From the NCBI RefSeq assembly GCF_000473205.1, contig NZ_KI421507.1:3333057-3397056 (forward strand): a stretch of 64,000 bases of DNA. The letters are read 5' to 3'. Made by a program: the position numbers and the translations under genes. Shown here in pieces: positions 15,869-24,341 of this stretch. The DNA is from Pseudophaeobacter arcticus DSM 23566 (GTDB taxonomy: Bacteria > Pseudomonadota > Alphaproteobacteria > Rhodobacterales > Rhodobacteraceae). Position 1 is the stretch's first letter; each line of letters begins with the position of its first letter. The notes beneath the pieces were generated by a model that searched no databases, was not told the DNA's origin, and worked only from the letters and a program-made list of their open reading frames with translations.

Positions 15869-17836
15869 ATGACACGCATTTTGCTCCTGATATCGCTGAT
15901 CCTGATGCTTGGATCCGTCGCCACAGCCCAGCCGCAACAACTGGCCCAGGCTCTGGACTTCGCACGCTCCGAGAACTGGTCGCAAGCTCTGCAAACCGCC
16001 GGAGCCAAGGGATCGGTGTCACGCGACATTGTTGAATGGCACCGGTTGCGGGCCAAAGAAGGCACGGCAGAGGATGTGGAGAGCTTTTTGGCGCGGCGAC
16101 CGGACTGGCCCGGCCTGCCCTATCTGCGGCGTCGCAATGAAGAGCTGATCATCGAAAAATCGCACCAGCGCGTGCGCGCCTTTTTTGCCGATCAGCCGCC
16201 CCAGACCCCGGAAGGGGCGGCCAGCCTGGCACGTGCGCTTTTTGCCAAGGGGGATCAAACCCGTGGCCAGGCAGAACTGATCCGGGCCTGGCAAAACATG
16301 CCAATGAGCGCAGAGACCCAAGAGGCCTATCTTGCGGACCATGCCACGCTTTTGAAACCGCATCATGCCACCCGGTTGCGCCAACTGCTGTGGGAGAGGC
16401 ACGATGTGAGCGCGACGCGGATGCTGCCGCTGGTTGGCGAGGCCGAGCGCGCCCTGGCAGAGGCGCGTCTTGCGCTACAAAAGCAAGCCAATGGGGTGGA
16501 TACAAAAATCGAGGCCATTCCGGCAGCGCTGCAGGATGATCCGGGCCTCGCCTATGATCGTTTTGTCTGGCGCGACCGCAAAAACCGCCAGGACGACGCC
16601 GTTGCCCTGATGATAGACCGCAGCACCAGCGCCAAGGCCCTGGGACAGCCAGAAAAATGGCTGCGCCGCCGCAGGGATCTGGCGCGTCAGTTGATGCGAG
16701 ATGGCAAGCATGAACGCGCCTATCAGCTGGCAGCGCATCATTTTGCCACGCCAGAGGTTGGCTACGGCTATTCTGATTGCGAATGGCTCGCGGGCTATAT
16801 CGCGCTGCGTAAACTCAAGGATGCAGAACTGGCCGTGTATCATTTTGAACGGTTTCTAGCATCTGTCGAGACGCCAATTTCGGTGGGACGTGGCGGCTAT
16901 TGGCTGGGCCGGGCCCATGCCGCCCTTGGGGAGGTGGACAAGGCGCATGCGGCCTATGCCAAAGGCGCCGCGTATCAGACATCCTTTTATGGACTTTTGG
17001 CAGCAGAAACCCTGGGACGAACGTTTGATCCTGCGCTTGCCACACCGCCACAGCTGCCATCCTGGCGCAATGCTGCCTTTCTTGACTCATCGGTGATTGA
17101 GGCCGCCTTGCTGCTGTTGCAGGCAGGCGATCTTACCCTGGCAGAGCGGTTCTTCACCCACCAGGTTGAGAGCCTGTCACCGCTTGAGGCGCAGCAGATA
17201 GGGCAGATGGCTGTTGACATGAAAGAGCCGCATCTGGCGGTGATGATTGCCAAACGCGCCGCCCAGGCTGGTGTAGAACTGCAGGGAGCCTATTACCCCC
17301 TGCACCCTGTCGCCCTGCAAAAACTGCCAATGGCCTCTGAGATGACGCTGGCGATTGCCCGGCGCGAAAGCGAATTTGACCCTTTGGTGATCAGCCACGC
17401 CGGCGCGCGCGGTCTGATGCAGCTCATGCCGGCCACTGCCAAACTGGTGGCCACAGAACTGGATATCCTGGCCAAACATGAAACCGCCCGCCTGACGGCA
17501 GAATGGGACTACAACGCGGAATTGGGCAGCCAGTACCTGGCCGGGCTGGCGGCTGAGTTCAACGGCAATGTGGTGATGATGGCGGCCGGGTATAATGCCG
17601 GCCCACGTCGGCCAACCGCCTGGATGCAACGCTATGGCGATCCCCGCAGCGGCAACCCGGACATCATCGACTGGATTGAACATATTCCCTTTAACGAGAC
17701 CCGCAACTACGTGATGCGGGTCACCGAAAGCCTGCCTGTCTATCGCGCCCGGCTGGGCAAGACGCCCCTGCCTGTCCCGTTTTCGAAAGAACTGTCAGGC
17801 GCGAGTCTTGCGGCTTTCGCGCCAAAGAGTGAATAG
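15869..17836 (+). CDS. Soluble lytic murein transglycosylase
   Basis: 655 residues: a Sec signal peptide (hydrophobic core L-L-L-I-S-L-I-L-M-L-G-S-V, cut after A-T-A), a long alpha-helical superhelical region with TPR-like repeats (about 30-480), and a C-terminal SLT goose-type lysozyme domain (about 490-640). The SLT domain shows A-I-A-R-R-E-S-E-F-D-P with the catalytic glutamate, G-L-M-Q-L-M-P-A-T-A and A-G-Y-N-A-G-P. It cleaves peptidoglycan glycan strands in the periplasm, forming anhydromuropeptides. Its last 42 bases overlap the end of the convergent EamA gene. Confidence 0.92.
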   Translation: MTRILLLISLILMLGSVATAQPQQLAQALDFARSENWSQALQTAGAKGSVSRDIVEWHRLRAKEGTAEDVESFLARRPDWPGLPYLRRRNEELIIEKSHQRVRAFFADQPPQTPEGAASLARALFAKGDQTRGQAELIRAWQNMPMSAETQEAYLADHATLLKPHHATRLRQLLWERHDVSATRMLPLVGEAERALAEARLALQKQANGVDTKIEAIPAALQDDPGLAYDRFVWRDRKNRQDDAVALMIDRSTSAKALGQPEKWLRRRRDLARQLMRDGKHERAYQLAAHHFATPEVGYGYSDCEWLAGYIALRKLKDAELAVYHFERFLASVETPISVGRGGYWLGRAHAALGEVDKAHAAYAKGAAYQTSFYGLLAAETLGRTFDPALATPPQLPSWRNAAFLDSSVIEAALLLLQAGDLTLAERFFTHQVESLSPLEAQQIGQMAVDMKEPHLAVMIAKRAAQAGVELQGAYYPLHPVALQKLPMASEMTLAIARRESEFDPLVISHAGARGLMQLMPATAKLVATELDILAKHETARLTAEWDYNAELGSQYLAGLAAEFNGNVVMMAAGYNAGPRRPTAWMQRYGDPRSGNPDIIDWIEHIPFNETRNYVMRVTESLPVYRARLGKTPLPVPFSKELSGASLAAFAPKSE

Positions 17837-18694
17837 CCCGGCTGCGATGATGATAGCCGCGCCGCTTGCCACGTTCAGGCGGATCACTTCGCCAAAGATG
17901 CTGACTCCCAGGATTGCCGCCCAGACCAGGTGGAAATAGGCAAAGGGCTGCACCGCGCTGGCTTCGGCCATCTCGTAACATTTGATCAGCAACCAATGCC
18001 CGGTGACACCAGAGACACAAAGCAATGCCATCCACAGCCAATCCCCCTGGCTCATAGGTTCCCAGAACCAAATGCCGATCAAAGTCATAAACACCATGCC
18101 CGCGATACCGGTCCAGAAAAAGCTGGTGGCAGTGCTGTCGCGCCGCGCCGCATAGCGGGTGACAAGACCATAGACCGCAAACATCAGCGCCGAGGCAAAG
18201 GGGATCAAGGCAGCAGGGTCAAACACCCCGGCGCCGGGCTGCAAAATGATCAACACCCCGATAAGCCCCACGCCAATCGCCGCCCAGCGCCGCCAGCCAA
18301 CGCTTTCCCCCAGCACCGGGCCGCTCAGCGCAGCAACCAGCAGCGGATAACAGATAAACACCGCCTGGCTCTCGACCAGTCCCAACAGGGTAAAGCCGTA
18401 GACCGCAACGCAGATCTCCCCGACCAGCAGGACGCCGCGAAAGATCTGCAATCCCAACTGACTGGTGCGCGCCACGCCCCTGATACCACCCGGTGTCCGC
18501 AGCGCCAGGAACACCACAAAAGCGGCAAAGAACCAGTAGCGCACCATCACCACCATATAGGTGTTGTAGGTGCCCGCCAGATGGCGCGAAATCCCGTCCT
18601 GCAGGGCAAAGACAATAGTCGCCCCAATCATCAGCAAAATGCCCATAGGCACATTGTTGCTTTGGGGTTTATCAGCTGCCACTGCCGTGCTCAT
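17795..18694 (-). CDS. EamA/DMT-family transporter
   Basis: 299 residues with ten predicted transmembrane helices in two EamA repeats, a drug/metabolite transporter. The substrate is unknown. The start at 18694 is chosen because its ATGA overlaps the mnmD stop, implying translational coupling; the longer in-frame form to 18943 would sit wholly inside mnmD. The 3' end overlaps the slt gene by 42 bp in convergent orientation, so transcription of either may interfere with the other. Confidence 0.85.
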   Translation of the reverse strand: MSTAVAADKPQSNNVPMGILLMIGATIVFALQDGISRHLAGTYNTYMVVMVRYWFFAAFVVFLALRTPGGIRGVARTSQLGLQIFRGVLLVGEICVAVYGFTLLGLVESQAVFICYPLLVAALSGPVLGESVGWRRWAAIGVGLIGVLIILQPGAGVFDPAALIPFASALMFAVYGLVTRYAARRDSTATSFFWTGIAGMVFMTLIGIWFWEPMSQGDWLWMALLCVSGVTGHWLLIKCYEMAEASAVQPFAYFHLVWAAILGVSIFGEVIRLNVASGAAIIIAAGLFTLWRESRKTRA

Positions 18695-19374
18695 TCCAAA
18701 TTCGCCTCTGCCCTGACCGCCTTGGTCATATGTCGTTTGCGTCCAAATCCCGGCACCCGTGTCACGGTAAACCCCGCCGCCTCCAGCCCCCGCCGCACAA
18801 ATCCAGCAGCCGTATAGGTGGCCGCAGTGCCACCCGGCCTGGTATGATCCGCAACCGCCTGCAACAGATCCTGCTGCCACAGCTCGGGGTTTTTCGCCGG
18901 AGAAAACCCGTCCAGAAACCAGGCATCTGCCTTCCCTGTCCACTCTGGCAGCGACAGTCGCGCGTCGCCTGTGACCACCTCCAGCTGCAATGTCCCCAAA
19001 TCACAGCCCCCGCTGCCCTGCCACTGCGCAAGAAACCGATCCGCCCAGGGCTGGATATCCGGGAAGGCCGCCAAAGCTTTTCTCATATCGGCAGGCGCCA
19101 TCGGGTAGGCCTCAAAACTGGTGAAGCGCAGCGCAGTCTGTTGCCCGCTTTCCTCCCAGGCGCGCCAGGTGGCCAACATATTCAGCCCGGTGCCAAACCC
19201 CAGCTCTGCCACATGAAACCCCGGCGCAAACCGGGCAGGCAGATCATTGCCGCTCAGAAAAACATGGCCGGTCTCGGCCAGGCCATCCTGGACCGAGAAA
19301 TAGGGATCATCAAACTGATCCGAGACCGGAATGCGGTCTTCGCGCCAGCTGAGCTGTGCCTGCTGGTCTGCCAT
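18691..19374 (-). CDS. mnmD: tRNA 5-(methylaminomethyl)-2-thiouridine methyltransferase (MnmD)
   Basis: A 227-residue Rossmann methyltransferase equal to the N-terminal half of E. coli MnmC. Visible signs are F-D-D-P-Y-F-S, the SAM-binding stretch V-A-E-L-G-F-G-T-G-L-N, and D-A-W-F-L-D-G-F-S-P-A-K-N-P-E-L-W, a hallmark of MnmD. It makes the final methylation of mnm5s2U at the wobble position of certain tRNAs. The start at 19374 gives the family-length N-terminus; an in-frame ATG at 19440 would overlap the divergent oxidoreductase gene. The FAD half is encoded separately on the opposite strand. Confidence 0.9.
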   Translation of the reverse strand: MADQQAQLSWREDRIPVSDQFDDPYFSVQDGLAETGHVFLSGNDLPARFAPGFHVAELGFGTGLNMLATWRAWEESGQQTALRFTSFEAYPMAPADMRKALAAFPDIQPWADRFLAQWQGSGGCDLGTLQLEVVTGDARLSLPEWTGKADAWFLDGFSPAKNPELWQQDLLQAVADHTRPGGTAATYTAAGFVRRGLEAAGFTVTRVPGFGRKRHMTKAVRAEANLE

Positions 19375-19433
19375 GGCAATATCCCCTACATGAAGCCTGA
19401 AAACTGGCGCGACACTGGCGAAAGGCATGGCAA

Positions 19434-20474
19434 ATGACAATGGCAGATATCACCGTCCGGGGCGCAGGCATCTTTGGGCTGTCCATCGCCTGGGCCTGTG
19501 CCCAGCGCGGCGCCCGGGTGCAGGTGATCGACCCTCACGGCGCCGGGGCGGGCTCCAGTGGCGGTCTGGTCGGTGCATTGGCGCCCCATGTGCCAGAAAA
19601 CTGGAATCCCAAAAAGCAGTTCCAACTCGAAAGCCTGCTGATGGCGCAAGCGTTCTGGGCAGAAGTCGAGGCCGCCGGGGGCCTCTCCCCCGGCTATGGC
19701 CGCAGCGGTCGCCTGCAGCCCCTGCAGGACGCCCGCGCCGTCGAACTGGCCTACCAGCGCGAAGACACCGCCCGCAGCCTCTGGCAAGGCCAGGCGCTGT
19801 GGCAGGTCCTCCCGGCCTCTGACCTCGGCGCCTGGTGCCCGCCCAGCGCCACCGGGCTGCTGGTGCACGATACCCTGAGCGGCCGCATGCACCCCCGCCG
19901 CGCCTGCGCCGCCCTGACGGCCGCCCTCGCCAGTAAAGGCGTGACCCTCACCAAGGATGGCCCTGATGCCGGCCGGGTACTGCACGCCAAGGGCTATGCC
20001 GGCCTGCTCGAGCTCAACAACAGCTTTGCCAAACCGGTGGGCAGCGGCGTCAAAGGCCAGGCCGCGCTGCTGCGCCATGACGCCGGCGAGGTGCCACAGC
20101 TCTATGCCGATGGTCTGCATATTATTCCGCATGCCGACGGCACCGTCGCCATCGGCTCCACCAGCGAACGCACCTTTGCGCACCCCAGCAGCACAGACGC
20201 CCAGCTCGACGATGTGATCGCCCGCGCCACAGCAGCGGTTCCGGTGCTGCAACAGGCCGAAGTCATCGAACGCTGGGCCGGGGTCCGCCCCCGTGCCAAA
20301 AGCCGTGCGCCGATGCTCGGCGCCTGGCCCCGGCGCCCCGAGCATTACATTGCCAATGGCGGTTTCAAAATTGGGTTTGGCATGGCCCCCAAGGTCTCCC
20401 AGGTCATGGCTGACCTCCTGCTGGAGGGCAAAGACCACATTCCTCCGGGGTTCCGGATTGAAGACAACCTTTGA
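19434..20474 (+). CDS. FAD-dependent oxidoreductase, MnmC C-terminal-domain type
   Basis: 346 residues of the DAO family with an N-terminal dinucleotide-binding motif G-A-G-I-F-G-L-S-I-A-W and the conserved C-terminal segment A-N-G-G-F-K-I-G-F-G-M-A-P. It resembles the FAD domain that, in E. coli MnmC, removes carboxymethyl from cmnm5s2U to give nm5s2U, the substrate of MnmD. Here it is a stand-alone gene divergent from mnmD with only 59 bp between starts, which supports a joint role. Start ATG 19434 has AAAGG at 19421. A glycine/D-amino acid oxidase function cannot be excluded. Confidence 0.75.
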   Translation: MTMADITVRGAGIFGLSIAWACAQRGARVQVIDPHGAGAGSSGGLVGALAPHVPENWNPKKQFQLESLLMAQAFWAEVEAAGGLSPGYGRSGRLQPLQDARAVELAYQREDTARSLWQGQALWQVLPASDLGAWCPPSATGLLVHDTLSGRMHPRRACAALTAALASKGVTLTKDGPDAGRVLHAKGYAGLLELNNSFAKPVGSGVKGQAALLRHDAGEVPQLYADGLHIIPHADGTVAIGSTSERTFAHPSSTDAQLDDVIARATAAVPVLQQAEVIERWAGVRPRAKSRAPMLGAWPRRPEHYIANGGFKIGFGMAPKVSQVMADLLLEGKDHIPPGFRIEDNL

Positions 20475-20518
20475 GCTAAATCCAGCCCCCTCGCCCTCGG
20501 TTCTCTTGCCCTTTGGCG

Positions 20519-20640
20519 GGTCAAGGGCGGCGCCAGCCGCCGCGCGCCAGCGCGGTTTACCCTTGAGGCGGCACAGGGCCCTGTAAACTGGAGCACGCGT
20601 CTTGAGAGGCAGACCTGCCGCTCAAGCGCTTCCCCAGCAG
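20519..20640 (+). repeat. Composite structured element, copy 1
   Basis: Outer stem TCAAGGG (20521-20527) with CCCTTGA (20560-20566) encloses two hairpins: GCGGC/GCCGC (20527-20540) and CCGCGC/GCGCGG (20540-20555). After about 35 bp comes a third hairpin with the core GGCAG-AC-CTGCC (20601-20626). A second copy lies on the other strand at 63728-63853, with different loop bases but the same pairings. It is between convergent genes, just before copy B of the two-hairpin element. Confidence 0.7.
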
Positions 20641-20647
20641 CCCTGTT

Positions 20648-20730
20648 GCGCCGCGCAGCGGCGCCGGGCCCAAGGCTTCTTTTGATGACCAGCCCTGCTG
20701 GTCATCAAAAAGGCGCGGGAGCTCCCCCTT
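20648..20730 (+). repeat. Two-hairpin intergenic element, copy B
   Basis: Stem 1 GCGCCGC/GCGGCGC (20648-20664), degenerate linker GGGCCCAAGG (20666-20675), a perfect 14-bp stem 2 (20680-20693 with 20697-20710) and GCGCGGGAGCTCCCCC (20713-20728). It lies between the convergent oxidoreductase and dehydratase genes, 27 bp from the latter's stop. Confidence 0.65.
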
Positions 20731-20756
20731 GTCTGAAACTCAATCAATCGCTGCAG

Positions 20757-21605
20757 TCAGCGCCCTGGAAATGGCCTGGGCACGGCTTGGGCCTGCATAC
20801 ATTGACGCCCATCCGGCGCCCGCACCCAGAGATCCCGCCCCCTACAACACAGGATCGCCGCTTCAAAATGCATCAAAGGCGCGGTGGCACGAAAGGAAAA
20901 CTCGGCCAGCGGTCCCATCAGCTCTTGCGCCAGCAGCATCAACTGCTGCGCCAAAAGCGGGCCATGCACCACCAGGCCGGTATAGCCCTCCACCTCGCGG
21001 GCATAGTCCAGATCATAGTGAATGCGATGCCCATTGAAGGTGAGCGCAGAATAGCGAAACAGCAGGGTCGAGTCGAAACGGACCTGTCGCGCCTCCTCTT
21101 CATCCTCGCGGGCCTGCGGCGGCACAGGTTTTGGCGCCTCGGGGGAAGGATCCTCGCGATAGACAAGATCGTGCCACTCGCGCAGACATCGCTGTCCCTG
21201 CTGGTGGATGTCATGGCGCAGGGTGACAAACCCCAAAGGCCCGCTTCGGCCCATCTTGGTCTCGCACCGTTCCACAACTGAGCATTTCTCCGCCTCCTGC
21301 CCGGCCTTGAGCGGCTGTTCAAACAACAACCGACCGCCGGCCCACATGCGTCGCGGCAGGCCCAGGTCTGGGATCAACCCGGCTTTGCTCAGCCCCGGGT
21401 GACCATCCCGGCCCAGCTGATCCGGCGGCACCGGCGTCCAGAAATAGAGCTGATGAAAAAACGGCGGCAGCTCTGCGCCAGCGACGATGCTTGGCGGCAC
21501 GCCAAGCGCGACTTGCAGCGCCACTGATCTGGCGGGATCCATCACATCAGTGTTGCGGAACAGTTTGGCGTCAGAAGGCGGGGCGGTGTCATTGCTATGT
21601 GTCAT
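20757..21605 (-). CDS. MaoC-like/FAS1-type dehydratase domain protein
   Basis: 282 residues in a double hot-dog arrangement. The N-terminal half (about 10-150) resembles FAS1-like dehydratase or HTD2/mesaconyl-CoA hydratase proteins, with R-R-M-W-A-G-G-R-L-L-F. The C-terminal half has F-R-Y-S-A-L-T-F-N-G-H-R-I-H-Y-D, the hydratase-2 motif with Asn/His catalytic residues, then L-V-V-H-G-P-L-L-A-Q. It probably hydrates an enoyl- or mesaconyl-type CoA thioester in the cytoplasm. No CoA ligase or lyase gene lies beside it, so the pathway is unknown. Confidence 0.75.
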   Translation of the reverse strand: MTHSNDTAPPSDAKLFRNTDVMDPARSVALQVALGVPPSIVAGAELPPFFHQLYFWTPVPPDQLGRDGHPGLSKAGLIPDLGLPRRMWAGGRLLFEQPLKAGQEAEKCSVVERCETKMGRSGPLGFVTLRHDIHQQGQRCLREWHDLVYREDPSPEAPKPVPPQAREDEEEARQVRFDSTLLFRYSALTFNGHRIHYDLDYAREVEGYTGLVVHGPLLAQQLMLLAQELMGPLAEFSFRATAPLMHFEAAILCCRGRDLWVRAPDGRQCMQAQAVPRPFPGR

Positions 21606-21686
21606 GGCGCAACCTTACGCCCGGTCCCCGCCATGGCAACCACCCAATTGCAGGCTCAGGCCGCACCGAAAAACCAAAAGAAAAGA

Positions 21687-21706
21687 GGCCACATCAACAT
21701 GTGGCC
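21687..21706 (-). terminator. Intrinsic terminator for the OmpA lipoprotein gene
   Basis: GGCCACAT (21687-21694) and ATGTGGCC (21699-21706) form an 8-bp stem with a CAAC loop. On the minus strand it is followed by TCTTTTCTTTT. It lies 47 bp after the gene's stop. Confidence 0.8.
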
Positions 21707-21752
21707 CCTTATTGGTGCTATTCACGCTCTTGCAATCACGTGCATCGCCGCA

Positions 21753-22409
21753 TCAGGCGGTGGGAACGATCACGATCTCAACCCGGCGGTTCTGCGCCTT
21801 GCCCTCTGCGGTCAGGTTGCTTGCCACAGGCTGGGATTCGCCGCGCCCATAGGTCTGCAGCCGGTTATACGGCACCCCGCCCGCCTGAACCTGATCGGCA
21901 ACGGTATTCGCCCGCTGCTCTGACAGAGTCTGGTTGTAGCCCGCATCACCATCACTATCGGTATGGCCAATCACCTGAACGGTGCTGTTGGGATATCTCA
22001 CAAGGCTCTGCGAAACTTGCCGCAGGTCGGCTTTGACCGCTGGAGAGATTGCCGCGCTATCGGTTGCAAAGGTCAAATCATTTGGCAGAGACAGAATCAA
22101 CCGGTCGCCGGTATTGACGATTGTAATGCCATTGTTGGACAGGCTCTGGCGCAGTTCAGCCTCTTGCTTATCCAACTGGTTGCCAATGACACCGCCCAAC
22201 AAGGCCCCGGCGGCGGCCCCGGCAACAACTGCCGCGCCCTTGTTGCTGGAATTTGAAAGACCAGCCAGCCCAGCCCCCACAATTGCCCCGGCAATCAGGC
22301 CGTTGCGCTCTTTTTCCCCTGGCTGACGCAGGGCATCGGTATCGGTACAGGCGGTCAGCCCAAGGATCGCGGCCAAAAGGCCCGCGCTGGAGATTTTCAA
22401 AACGGTCAC
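21753..22409 (-). CDS. OmpA-family lipoprotein with glycine-zipper region
   Basis: 218 residues. A lipoprotein signal ends in L-T-A-C (Cys21). A Gly/Ala-rich zipper (about 37-75) follows, and the C-terminal OmpA domain (about 105-218) has T-F-A-T-D-S-A, G-H-T-D-S-D-G and the closing N-R-R-V-E-I. OmpA domains bind peptidoglycan, so the protein should tie the outer membrane to the wall. The GTG start at 22409 is chosen because a lipoprotein signal begins there and AGAGGTG precedes it; the open frame to 22619 gives no sensible N-terminus. Confidence 0.88.
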   Translation of the reverse strand: MTVLKISSAGLLAAILGLTACTDTDALRQPGEKERNGLIAGAIVGAGLAGLSNSSNKGAAVVAGAAAGALLGGVIGNQLDKQEAELRQSLSNNGITIVNTGDRLILSLPNDLTFATDSAAISPAVKADLRQVSQSLVRYPNSTVQVIGHTDSDGDAGYNQTLSEQRANTVADQVQAGGVPYNRLQTYGRGESQPVASNLTAEGKAQNRRVEIVIVPTA

Positions 22410-22569
22410 TGGGTCACCTCTTCTCTGCTCGCCGGTGCAAGTCTTGCACCGCGTCCCCTCTATATCGACGCTGATGAGATCCGGCTCAACCTCTTGCCTG
22501 CCCATTTCGGCGGAATACTGCGCAAAAACAACCACCAATGTATAAAAACAGTGTACACTGAGCTGTCGA

Positions 22570-23433
22570 CTATGCCTCTTCCGCTTCTGGCCGTGGATTG
22601 TCAGCGCGGGCAGCCTCATAAGCGAGCATGGCGCGTTTCACGGGTTGCCCCCAATGATACCCCCCCAGGTCACCCGATTTCTTGAGCGCACGATGGCAGG
22701 GGATCAACCAGCTGACCGGATTGCGGCCAACAGCGGTGCCAACAGCCCTGACCGCCTTTGGGGAGCCAATCGACTTGGCGATTTCCGAATAGCTGGTCAC
22801 ATGCCCTTCCGGAATTGACAGCAGCGCCTCCCAGACCTTGATCTGGAGCGGTGCGCCAATCAGATGCAGTGCAGTTTCCCCTTTTTGCGCAAAGGCCGCA
22901 TCCACCAGCGGCTTCAGCGCCATGGGATCTTCAACAAAATCGGCCTGCGGCCAGCGGCTGCGCATATCCGCCAGGGTTGGCTCGGCCCCTGTTTCAGCGG
23001 CAAAGCCCAAACCACAAATCCCTTTTTGCGTGCCCATCACCAGCGCCAGCCCAAAGGGACTGTCAAACCAACCCCAGAGAATTTCCAGCCCGGCGCCTTT
23101 GCGGGCATATTCGCCGGGGCTCATCGCTTCCCAGCGCACAAAGAGATCATGCAGCCTGCCGGATCCGGACAAACCAACCGCATGCGCGGTTTCCAGCGTG
23201 GAAAACCGATCCCGCAGCAGGTTTTTTGCGTGTCCAAGCCGCAGATATTGCTGATATCGCTTGGGGGAGACCCCCACCCAGGCGGAAAACAGGCGTTGGA
23301 AATGTGCCGGGCTCATGTCCATGCATTTCGCCAGCTCTTCCAGCGACAGGTTATCGCCACCCGCATCAATCAGGTCGATGGCGCGGCGCATGACGCCATA
23401 GTGGTAACTTTGCTCGCTTGCCTGCATGTTCAT
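22570..23433 (-). CDS. AraC-type regulator fused to methylated-DNA-cysteine methyltransferase (Ada-like)
   Basis: 287 residues: an AraC helix-turn-helix domain (about 15-112), a ribonuclease-like linker domain, and an Ogt/MGMT domain (about 190-275) with the acceptor Cys246 in I-P-C-H-R. It would repair O6-alkylguanine and regulate repair genes. Compared with E. coli Ada it lacks the N-terminal zinc domain with the methyl-phosphotriester-accepting cysteine, so the alkylation signal must be sensed differently. The start at 23433 is set by domain length; the open frame upstream translates a 15-bp tandem repeat and is rejected. Confidence 0.88.
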   Translation of the reverse strand: MNMQASEQSYHYGVMRRAIDLIDAGGDNLSLEELAKCMDMSPAHFQRLFSAWVGVSPKRYQQYLRLGHAKNLLRDRFSTLETAHAVGLSGSGRLHDLFVRWEAMSPGEYARKGAGLEILWGWFDSPFGLALVMGTQKGICGLGFAAETGAEPTLADMRSRWPQADFVEDPMALKPLVDAAFAQKGETALHLIGAPLQIKVWEALLSIPEGHVTSYSEIAKSIGSPKAVRAVGTAVGRNPVSWLIPCHRALKKSGDLGGYHWGQPVKRAMLAYEAARADNPRPEAEEA

Positions 23434-23450
23434 GTCGGGCCCTTCTCGTG

Positions 23451-23510
23451 TCTGTCTGGCTCGTATCTGCCTGGCCGCCGTCTGCCTGGCCGCTGTCTGC
23501 CTGATCTGAC
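23451..23510. repeat. Four 15-bp tandem repeats upstream of the Ada-like gene
   Basis: Units begin at 23451, 23466, 23481 and 23496; the central two are TCTGCCTGGCCGCCG and TCTGCCTGGCCGCTG. The outer two are degenerate. The array ends 18 bp upstream of the ATG at 23433, where the promoter or leader should be. Confidence 0.8.
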
Positions 23511-23696
23511 CATAGTGCCTAGAGGCCCCGGCCAGCGACCCGAAACTTGCGAAAATCTCTGCCTTCCCCCCCGGCGCAGCCCAGGCCAAGCTTTTGATGC
23601 AGCGCTGTGGCCAAAGAACAAGCCGGAAAGCCCTTGTAAACCGCGTCGGCGCTTTGGCATTGCGGGGTGTTGGGCAAAACGGCAATAAGTCGGCTT

Positions 23697-24341
23697 ATGG
23701 CAAAGCAACTCGATTATCATACCATCCGCGAGATCTTTTCGCGATTTCAGGCAGCAGAACCAGAGCCCAAGGGCGAATTGGAGCATGTCAATGTCTACAC
23801 GCTGGTGGTGGCCGTGGCCCTGTCAGCGCAGGCAACCGATGCAGGTGTAAACAAAGCCACCCGCGCGCTGTTCAAAATCGCGGATACCCCGCAAAAGATG
23901 CTGGATCTCGGCCTTGAAGGCGTCACCGAACATATCAAAACCATTGGCCTGTTTCGCCAGAAGGCCAAGAATGTGATCAAGCTCAGCCAGATCCTGGTGG
24001 ATGACTATGACGGCGAAGTTCCAAACTCCCGCGCGGCGCTACAGTCCCTGCCCGGCGTTGGCCGCAAGACCGCCAATGTGGTTTTGAACATGTGGTGGCA
24101 CCAGCCCGCGCAGGCCGTCGATACCCATATCTTTCGCGTCGGCAACCGCTCTGGCATAGCCCCTGGCAAGGATGTCGATGCGGTGGAGCGCGCCGTTGAG
24201 GACAATATTCCCGCTGATTTTCAGCAACATGCACATCATTGGCTGATCCTGCATGGGCGCTATCACTGCAAGGCGCGCAAGCCGCTGTGTGGCACCTGCC
24301 TGATCCGCGATCTCTGTCAATATGAGGACAAGAACCTATGA
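23697..24341 (+). CDS. nth: Endonuclease III
   Basis: 214 residues. A bifunctional DNA glycosylase/AP lyase for oxidised pyrimidines. The helix-hairpin-helix L-P-G-V-G-R-K-T-A carries the catalytic Lys124, and Asp142 sits in V-D-T-H. The C-terminal [4Fe-4S] cluster is formed by Cys191, Cys198, Cys201 and Cys207 (C-x6-C-x2-C-x5-C). The start at 23697 gives normal length; ten more in-frame codons upstream are not needed. Its stop overlaps the adenosine kinase start by 4 bp, giving a two-gene operon. Confidence 0.95.
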   Translation: MAKQLDYHTIREIFSRFQAAEPEPKGELEHVNVYTLVVAVALSAQATDAGVNKATRALFKIADTPQKMLDLGLEGVTEHIKTIGLFRQKAKNVIKLSQILVDDYDGEVPNSRAALQSLPGVGRKTANVVLNMWWHQPAQAVDTHIFRVGNRSGIAPGKDVDAVERAVEDNIPADFQQHAHHWLILHGRYHCKARKPLCGTCLIRDLCQYEDKNL

